From Erigeron canadensis (lineage: Eukaryota; Streptophyta; Magnoliopsida; Asterales; Asteraceae): a DNA stretch of 64,000 nucleotides. The stretch lies in contig NC_057764.1 in NCBI RefSeq assembly GCF_010389155.1, forward strand, positions 14,260,001 to 14,324,000, given 5' to 3'. Numbering within the stretch: the stretch's first letter is position 1; every line of letters begins with the position of its first letter. Position numbers and translations under genes: made by a program. Below are positions 56,865-64,000 of this stretch, one piece after another. The notes under the pieces were generated by a model. The model ran no database searches. It saw only the letters and a list, made by a program, of their open reading frames with translations, and was not told where the DNA came from.

Positions 56865-57025
56865 ACTGGACATGTTCAGTAAAGCCTTGCCTGAAATGTG
56901 TCATTGCTGGCAGAATCAACATGGCTTGTTCAGTGGCATTATTAGCTCTGTTCCATTCAGCTCACTCGGGTTCTCTAGTTCACTTGGTTTCTGCAGTTCA
57001 GTGAACCTGGACATTTTGCGCATCC
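56865..57025 (-). repeat. Stub of the gypsy 5' LTR, copy D (161 bp)
   Basis: Matches the last 152 bp or so of copy C (40,517-40,668), for example GGTGACTGGACATG and TTGCCTGAAATGTG. The right end reads GCGCATCC, followed by the GCGCC duplication at 57,026-57,030. Confidence 0.87.
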
Positions 57026-57030
57026 GCGCC

Positions 57031-58592
57031 TTTCACTTGCCAATGACTTTTAGCAACCAAGAAGAACAAATACAACAAAACTCACTTCTGGACATTTGCA
57101 GAGAACACAAAGACCTTTTCAAAAATGTAAGGTTTGACTCATGAGGAGCTGTAGTGAATAAGTTATGATTTTTACAAAACAGACCTGCATCAATCGTTTT
57201 AAATCCGGCTAGTTCTAGAAATCAGCATATTTTACCTATTTCTGGACAAAACCAGAAGAAACTTAGTTCATATCGAATTTAGAGTACACATAGATCATTT
57301 TAAAAATATAGGTTTTGTGTCCTAGTTAATTAACATGAAGTTTCTATGACTTTTGCAAGATGACTGAAATTTTAGTCTTAAAGAACCCTTTAGAACTTGG
57401 ATACACCCAAACTATGACTCAATGTTTTGACTATCAAAGAAGCATAACAAACCTCCACATCCTATAGAACTTGGATACACCCAAACTATGACTCAATTGA
57501 TGACTTGATGTCATCGGTTGATCCACAAATCACTTACACATAATATAGAATCGATTATACGCCCGAAAACAATCAATTTTGATTTCAAAACGTAATCTAT
57601 TCGTGGTCAAACCTCAAGACCATAATCTACAACTTAATATCAATACAAGATCTGGAAATAAAGATGAAATAGAAAGATATATTACCTTTAACTAAGAATC
57701 AGAAAGATAATTAAAAGAATGATTAAAGATGACCTAAACCCAAAGTCAACAAAATTTCAGCCCACTGTTCTAGCCCTATAACTCGACTTCTATACATTCA
57801 TGGTTAAATTCAACGGTTGAAAATCTTCGCCTATATGTCAGAAAGCTACTGTCAAAAAATCAAGATGATTCAATCTCCAGGGATCGGATCTTTTCTGGGC
57901 TGAGGTATGTAAGAACGGGATTTTTTGATCTTTTCATTTCGAACTCATCTCAAACCCTCATGACCTGAAACTTTGTAGATCACTTCAAGGTATCTTTGAA
58001 GACTTAATTAGCACCATGAAACCATCCGTTGATCGTTGGATTACTCTAGGGATGATTGAGGGATCAAAAACTAGAAGAAATCATCACCGACTTGCTTCCA
58101 AATCGCGTAGGATCAAAAGAGAGGCTAGGCTTTTGTGCCTAAACTTTCTTAGGGTTTAGGATCTGATCATTTGGCATCATGGACGAAATTTTGGTCCTAT
58201 ATATACTGGAACAACTTTCAAACTTATCATCTAAGCCCTTGCACTTCCTTATAATTCGTTTCATAACCAAATTACTCATTTAACGCTTATGGGAACACTT
58301 AATGACTCTTAAATCCTATCGGGAACACTTTGTGACTTTATTAATCACCATTTAACATTATTTTCATCACTTTAACCATATTGCACAATAACACATTAAT
58401 CCCACGTTTCATATATTAAATTCTTCACTTGAACATATTTAATGAAACTAATCATTAACACATAGGCACATTAATCCTATATAATGACCATAGTCATTAA
58501 CACATTACCATTTAAACAGATAAATCTAATAGAAGGCAAACCAACACTAATGACTTGGTAAATGCTCAACTTAAAAAGTTTGGGATGTTACA
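57031..58592 (-). other. Right piece of the LTR-type element (promoter-bearing end)
   Basis: Continues the sequence interrupted at 39,621. It holds a 56-bp near-duplicate with ATAGAACTTGGATACACCC (starts near 57,390 and 57,460), a TATA box near 58,200 on the minus strand and the terminal GATGTTACA. No coding region is seen. Confidence 0.75.
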
Positions 58593-60640
58593 CAAGCTAG
58601 TAGTATGGTGGAACGGTCACAAATGATGAAATAAAGCAAGCTATCTTCCATATGGAGGATGACAAAGCACCTAGTCCTGATGGATATTCGACAACTTTTT
58701 TCAAGCATTCTTGGGACATTGTTGGTTATAGTGTCATTCAGCTGGTTCGAGATTTTTTTTATGTCTCGAAAGAAGTAAATCACACTATAATCTCTTTATT
58801 ATCCAAGATTGCTTCTCCTACTCGTATCACTGATTATAGACCCATATCGTTATGCAATGTATTATTTAAATGCATTAAAAAAGTCATTGCAAACCGAATT
58901 AAAGGGTGTCTTTCGGATTTGGTTAGCCATAACCAATCAGCTTTTGTTCCTGGAAGATGAATTTCAGATAATATTCTTATGACACAGGAATTAATGCATA
59001 CTTATCATCTAGATAGGGGTATTGCTAGATTTGCTTTTAAGGTGCATATCCAGAAAGCTATGACACTGTTGATTGGTATTTTTTTAAGAAAATTCTCAAT
59101 GAATTTGGTTTTCATCCACAAATGGTGCATTGGATAATTACTTGTGCTGCTATCTCTTCTTATTCGCTGAGCATAAATGGATCTCTCCATGGTTTCTTTT
59201 CTGGTAAAAGGGGACTACGACAAGGAAAACCTTTGTCTCCTTATCTTTTTACACTAGTTATGGAGGTCTTCACACTTATGTTGAAACGGGAGGTTCGTAA
59301 GTCATTGTGGATACTATTAACCTTTGTTTTGTAGATGACTTGAATTTATTTAACCGTCAATTACAAAGTTTCAATGTGGCACTCATGTCAGTGTATATCT
59401 GGAATCTCTTAACACATAAGGAGTCACTGTGGGTTATATGGATTCATATGTATGAACTGAGAAACAAAAATTTCTGGGACATACAATATCGGGGCAGTAG
59501 CTTGGAGCTGGAGGAAGATGCTACAAATTCGTCCTTTTTTAAGACATATTTTCTGGTTCAAGCTGAGTGATGGCAAAAAAGCTTAAGCTTGGTTTGATAA
59601 CTGGTGCGAAGCGAGCCCATTGTGTAATTTTCTAACTCCAATAGTTATTGCAAATGCAGGTTAAGAGTTAGGTGCTTTAGTCCCAGATCTGGTTACACAT
59701 AGTGTTTGGAATTGGCCGTCTTGTCGGAATAGCAAGCTACCAGAGCTTCCTGCTCCAAATTTGATTTAGAATGTGTCAGAAGCACTTTGCGAGGAATGAT
59801 GGTAGTTTTTGTGATTTCTCAATTACAAATGTTCTTGGATTTAATTCGACCAAGGGAATCTTTAGTTCCTTGGTTCCATGTGGTGTGGTTTACTCATTGC
59901 ATCCCAAAACATGCATTTCATTTATGGCTTCTAGTGAAACAAAAGCTGAAGACTCAAGACCTGATGCGCCCCAAGGATACCCCCGGTGTTGTTGCTGGTT
60001 CTTTGTTGTGTTCGCTATGTTAGTAGGCTGACTCTCCTGATCATTTATTTTTTCAATATTCATTTGCATCGCAGGTGTGGATGGGTGTATGCTCTCATGA
60101 TAATATCCCTATTAGCAAGAGAGATTGGAGTGCTATTGTCCATGATTTTGCTCCAAAGGCAAAGAAGAAATCGGTGGATATCATTGTTCCAACATTAAGT
60201 TTTGTTGCAACATGTTACTATATTTGGCAAGAGAGAAATTCAAGATTATTCAAGTCAAGAGATAAGAGATCGAGCCAACAGTTGATTGAAGTTATCCTTG
60301 GTACAGTGCGTTTAAAACACTTATCCCTCAAATTTAAGCACAATGTACGAGTTGACAAAATGATGGACACTTGGAAGCTGTTGAGATTACTTATGCAAAG
60401 AGGAAATCATGCATAACTCGTCGTTGAGCTGCTTGATATGCATATTAGAGGCTTATGTTCGTTTTAGTACTTTCTAATATGTATAGATTAGTTGTTGGTT
60501 GTTTAGCTAGTTAAACATATATACGGGGTTGTCGTATATATGAATTAGTATGATACTATGTCATACTACTTGTTAAAACTGTTTTTTAGGTGATATATAA
60601 AAGCTAATCGGGGTTTAAATTCCGCTTTACCCAAAAACAA
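58593..60640 (+). mobile_element. L1 LINE, right half of the split element
   Basis: After CAAGC (58,593-58,597) the LINE linker resumes (NDEIKQA in a shifted frame) and RT follows: DDKAPSPDGYSTTFFKHSW, DYRPISLCNVLFK, NQSAFVPGR and GLRQGKPLSPYLF. Near 59,330 the text jumps from the FVDDL box region straight to VALMSVYIWNLLTHKESLW, so about 200 residues of the RT thumb and linker are deleted. The zf-RVT part follows in broken frames to about 60,416, and the tail GGGGTTTAAATTCCGCTTTACCC ends near 60,640. Many stops; inactive. Confidence 0.9.
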
Positions 60641-61192
60641 AGAGCTCTAAAATTTCTCGACTTTTTCGTCCTGAGAATAGGTAATCTCAAATGCTTACAA
60701 CTCTGCTAAAAAGTGAAAATATCTAGTAATTAGTTGATCTTTTTCACTTCTTAACCCGTTGAATACATTATACTGATGTTTTAGAAGGTCTTTACGATTC
60801 TTTTTAAGTGTTTCATCCCCTTCACATTGATTCTCTAGTGCTAACCAAAGTTCTTTAGATGTATTGAGTCCGTTAAATATATGTAAGATTGCCTGTGGTA
60901 ATGACATTTTAAAACAAGATAGAGCCTTTTTTTTTGCCTCATAATTTTTTTTATTGGATTCAGTCATATCTTGAAAAGCATATACTCTGCTAACACCACT
61001 GTCCTCATATGTTGGGGAACTATATCCTTTTGTCATACAAGTCCACATTTTAATATCCGTGAATTGCATAAAGGATTCAAATCGACCTTTCCAAGAAAAG
61101 AGTTGGTCTATGATCATCAGTTTGGGTGGTGAATTACCCTTACCGGTCTCATGGTGCATTAGTATCAATTGGTTAAGATAATTTGTTGTCAT
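60641..61192 (-). pseudogene. Copia Gag N-terminal region, truncated
   Basis: The ATG at 61,192 opens a 165-codon frame with PPKLMIIDQLFSWKGRFESF, KALSCFKMSLPQAILHIF and CEGDETLKKNRKDLLKHQYN, parallel to the Gag of 54,282-54,970. A stop falls after HFLAEL, but the following words (AFEITYSQDEKVEKF) show the same frame was once open. The LINE end removes the rest. Confidence 0.85.
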
Positions 61193-61643
61193 TGTGAGAT
61201 TTGGTTCAGCTTATAAACATACACTCACTGAAACAATCAAATCTGGGAACACTCAAATGAAATACGCAAGACTTAGGAACACACAAACAAGAACACTAAA
61301 AACCGAAACGTCTCAAACTTCAAAACACTCAAACAGAACACGCAAGCCACTAGAACTCGCAAACTGCTTGAAAATCACACACATCTTGAACAGTACTGAA
61401 ACACGCAAAACATGAACAAGCAAAACGTACTATTCTCACTTTTTCCTAGATCCCGAACCTGATATTGTTCTTTGATCTTTGAAATTTTGAGGAAACAGTT
61501 TTAGGATTGAGATTTATAGTTTTTTGATGTCAAGTTTGAACCTTTCTTTCAAATGTACCCGAAATCAATCTGCACCAATGAACACGCAAAAAAGATTGAT
61601 ATCCAAAACAAAATCAATCTCGAACCATGGTGTTGAAACCGTT

Positions 61644-61656
61644 GGCTCTGATACTA
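61644..61656 (-). promoter_or_regulatory. Primer-binding site, initiator tRNA-Met type
   Basis: Minus-strand TAGTATCAGAGCC follows the LTR end GACCTTACA by two bases and differs from the usual site at one base. Confidence 0.85.
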
Positions 61657-61658
61657 GT

Positions 61659-61935
61659 TGTAAGGTCTCCCTTGTTTGTCGAACCGTCGAAACGAGATTG
61701 ACTATGGATATGTTGAGGTGTGGAATCCCTCAAGATTACTATAGTGAGGCGGCTCTACGGACACGAAAACCCGATATGCATTACAGTTCCTAAGCTAAGC
61801 AACACGAGTGTGTGTTTTGCGGTTCTTTTGCGTGAGACAAGTACAATAAGATTTGTTAGAATTGTATATTTTTTGCTCTAGTAGTTTCTCTCTCACGATT
61901 TGCTCGTTTCCTTTCCCATTTTTCTTGCTTAACAC
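61659..61935 (-). repeat. 5' LTR end fragment (277 bp)
   Basis: Plus-strand TGTAAGGTCTCCC at 61,659 matches the layout of TGTAAGTCCCTCGGG at 43,380. Shared words include GAGATTGACT and GGATATGT-GAGGTG-GGAAT. The sequence stops where TGTAACACCCG begins at 61,936. Confidence 0.8.
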
Positions 61936-62379
61936 TGTAACACCCGTGAGTTGACCACCAAAATTTTTGAGTCAAAGTAAAATTTTAAGCTTGAAAATGC
62001 GACCTCGTAATTACTTATCGGTATCGTATTTGATAATCGACCTCGTATTTCATAAACGACCTCGTAATTCAATCGTGGACTCGTATTCCGGTTGTAGCCT
62101 CGTATTCTCTGTCATCATCGTAAATTTTGCTTAGTAAGGTGGCATAACATGAAGCCCTGCTATTTTACCTTACATATAAATACTATCTTTCTCCCAACAT
62201 TCTCATTCTCACCACCTTAGCCACCTAGCAAAAACACACACATCTTTACTACCCCATTTTCCCTTACTACCCCATCTTTACTACCTCTCCTTTACTACCC
62301 CAAAACAACAAGTTTTATGGAAATCAAACCTTATTTTGTTTAGGTTTACCTTCAATAACAGTGTTTTTACGTCCTAAAT
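61936..62379 (+). mobile_element. LTR-type fragment with GACCTCGTA array and TATA box
   Basis: It starts TGTAACACCCGTGAG at 61,936. Between about 62,000 and 62,115 there are six to eight GACCTCGTA-TT variants about 20 bp apart. A TATA box (TATAAATA, 62,175-62,182) and a CT/AC-rich leader follow. The LINE 3' end at about 62,380 cuts it. The promoter points to plus orientation; only the beginning is present. Confidence 0.6.
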
Positions 62380-64000
62380 ATCATTAGGGTAAATGGGGGT
62401 TGTCCCCGTTAACATTTATATCACCCAAAAACCATTACAAAACAAGTAGTACCACTAAATTATCATACTAGTTCATACATAGGACATGCCCTATATATGT
62501 GAACAAGAAATGCAAGGAAAAAATAGCTTACACAAGCGAAACAAGCTTATTCTAAATACAATGACATTTTGACATAGAAAATAATACTAAAGGTATACTA
62601 GGTTAATTCGCCATTCTGAAGCAGGTAGTCACCCCCAACCTTCCAATCATCAACTGTGGTGACAACTCGAGCTGTCTTTTTAAACTTCAATCTCCATAAT
62701 CTTGAAAGAACAATATCTTTGATAAGATTTGATAAGATATCAGGTGGGTGAGCATGATTAGCAAACATCCTATTGTTTCTCTCCTGCCAAATAAAGTAAG
62801 CAGTGGCTACAACAACTAGTCTACCAATAACATGAATTATAGAGTGTGATTTAGCATGTGCAATGTGATATTATTCCAAGAACCTGAGGTAGACAACATG
62901 TTAGCATCACTTTTAACAGCATCCTAAACCTGTGAAGAGTATGAGCAATCGAAAAACAGATGTGAGTGCGAATCAAAATCAGCCTTGCAAAGCAAGCAAC
63001 ACATCATATTCATATTCTTCCTTCTAGATGGTGGCCAGTGTAGGATTCAGTCTTGAGTGAGTAACTTCCTATGCATAATCAGCCATAAATTGAAGGCATG
63101 TCGTGGTATACATTGAGGAAACCATATAGCCTTCACCCAATCAACAGGTTGTTCTCGACTCTTAATTGTGTCCCAAACCATGGAAGAAGAAAAAGGCTTA
63201 TCTTCATGTGCAATCTTCCAGACCAGTGTATCTTTTTTATGTTCCTGCAAAACTATAGTCGAAATGTTAGATAGAATGGGAAAAGAATCGAGCCAATCGG
63301 CTAGCCAAATCCATTCCCCATTCCTATTAATATCGGCCACTTTAGCTTGAAGTGAAAATCCAGCCCTTTTTACATCCCGCGGCTGAATTACATTTGATAA
63401 GGGTCCTATATCACTCCAAGTGTCATACCAAGTTGATGTATCTTGTCCATTCCCTATATTTTTTCATATAAAGTTACGGATAAAGGGCCTTAAGGATAGA
63501 ATTTTTCTCCAGTTCCAACCATCTCTTGATCGACTAGGTATATCCCAAAAGCTTCTTCCTCTTAGTTTATGATCATAAATCCAATCAACCCAAAGTGATC
63601 TTCTATGAGAAACAATACTCCAAACATGCGAGATCATTAAAGCTTTATTCATTTCAGATACTTATCTCAATCCTAATCCTCCTTCATATTTTGGCACACA
63701 TAATGCTTTCCAAGAAACCTTAGCCTTACCCTTTTGCATAGGACCTTGGCACCAAAGAAACCCACGCATAGTCTTTTCCAAGTCAGCCATGATTCTAGAA
63801 GAGAGGATGAACACAAACGACCAATATATATACATGGAAAACATAATAGACATAATTAATTGCACTCTTCCTGCAAACGATAGGAACTTATTCCTCCAAT
63901 CCATAATTCTTTTCTCCATTATTTCAATCAATATTTTACAATCTTTATACAAAAGTCTGGAAGAAATGAGAGGGATGCCTAAGTATTGAATAGGGAGTTT
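62380..64000 (-). mobile_element. L1 LINE, minus strand, C-terminal half
   Basis: From the right edge, minus-strand pieces read RIMDWRNKFLSFAGRVQLI and GFLWCQGPMQKGKAKVSW (63,952-63,662), NKALMISHVWSIVSHRRSLW (63,652-63,464), KAIWFPQCIPRHAFNLW (63,340-63,047), then the zf-RVT finger (CCLLCKADFDSHSHLFFDC near 62,990-62,930) and WQERNNRMF. The tail GTTAACGGGGACAACCCCC ends near 62,390. The RT palm should lie beyond the window. Several frameshifts (63,655, 63,350-63,460, 63,045) are present. Confidence 0.9.

Larger units (their letters stand above)
39622..57025 (-). mobile_element. Ty3/gypsy element, broken by nested copia and LINE insertions
   Basis: Both ends belong to the same LTR family, and GCGCC flanks them at 39,617-39,621 and 57,026-57,030. 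From right to left on the minus strand come a 161-bp stub of the 5' LTR, a Gag scrap, then (after the inserted elements) RT, RNase H, integrase and a complete 3' LTR. The segment between Gag and the middle of RT is missing or displaced. The right terminal base is C instead of A. The matching duplications 17.4 kb apart make this the third layer of the nest. Confidence 0.85.
33165..58592 (-). mobile_element. LTR-type element (about 3.1 kb) hosting a 25-kb nest
   Basis: Its own sequence survives in four pieces: 33,165-33,729, 34,649-35,238, 39,203-39,621 and 57,031-58,592, together about 3,136 bp. The ends are TGTAACACCC and GATGTTACA, with CAAGC duplicated on each side inside LINE coding sequence. 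On the minus strand a TATA box (GTATATATAGG) sits near 58,200, about 390 bp from the start. No gag, pol, primer site or polypurine tract is seen, so I read it as a long solo LTR of gypsy type. The sequence at 1-1,709 is a sister copy and confirms the order of the middle pieces. Confidence 0.85.
60641..61935 (-). mobile_element. 5' part of a copia element (LTR end, primer site, Gag)
   Basis: Gag (61,192 leftward), a 450-bp leader with ACACGCAA words, the primer site and the end of the 5' LTR are present. On the left the LINE tail at 60,640 cuts Gag. On the right an LTR-type sequence at 61,936 cuts the LTR. It belongs to the same family as the element at 43,380-52,389 by LTR similarity. Confidence 0.82.

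Noticed and set aside
53288..61935. One copia element spanning from 43,380 to 61,935 with both LTRs
   Set aside because: The LTR at 61,659 is the same family as 43,380, but it lies outside the CAAGC-bracketed nest, so the two ends belong to different insertions.
1..64000. tRNA, rRNA, organelle insert or endogenous pararetrovirus
   Set aside because: I looked for tRNA-like arms, rRNA words, plastid or mitochondrial gene motifs and pararetroviral movement or coat motifs and saw none; a proper search was not possible by eye.

Overview
This looks like a gene-poor stretch of nuclear DNA from a flowering plant. It is AT-rich, has short GT-AG introns, and is filled with nested plant retrotransposons: Ty1/copia, Ty3/gypsy, L1-type LINEs with a zf-RVT tail, and one RTE-clade LINE. 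The copia Gag/Pol types and the extra ORFs resemble what I know from Asteraceae genomes. That family-level guess is an inference from recall, not proven here.

The left arm (1-12,900) holds the only intact host gene, a two-exon WEB/WEMBL-family coiled-coil protein on the minus strand (7,745-9,623). Beside it (6,847-7,129) are broken exons of a SEC14-like lipid-transfer protein. To their left is a Tnt1-like copia element on the minus strand (1,710-6,383): its LTR, tRNA primer site, gag, protease and integrase are present, but it is cut before the reverse transcriptase by a TG...CA LTR-type sequence (1-1,709).

The middle (12,900-33,000) contains, in order: LINE and gypsy-LTR scraps; a copia-like element with a coiled-coil Gag-like ORF, no pol and a 225-bp 3' LTR, split by a 1.24-kb LINE with a 9-bp target duplication (14,659-20,073); LTR promoter regions with motif arrays; an RTE-clade LINE (about 22,971-26,981); a broken extra ORF of copia type; a gypsy LTR; an L1 3' end; and a gypsy gag scrap.

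The right arm (32,900-60,640) is one nest that can be untangled base by base. An L1 LINE on the plus strand is interrupted after position 33,164 and resumes at 58,598. The 25.4 kb between is a 3.1-kb LTR-type element (33,165-58,592, TSD CAAGC). It carries a solo gypsy LTR (33,730-34,643, TSD GTGTA), a second 3.96-kb LTR-type element (35,239-39,197, TSD TTAGC) and a gypsy element (39,622-57,025, TSD GCGCC). The gypsy element is itself broken by a pol-less copia element (43,380 to about 52,389), a LINE 3' end and a copia element on the plus strand. After the nest come another copia 5' end, an LTR fragment and an L1 LINE on the minus strand (60,641-64,000).

Apart from the WEB-family gene, every recognisable coding region is transposon-derived and most are broken. 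The most unusual signals are arrays of hairpins inside copia LTR and internal DNA, in which the loop is conserved while the arms change and stay complementary, and a perfect in-frame 159-bp triplication of the gypsy integrase C-terminal module.
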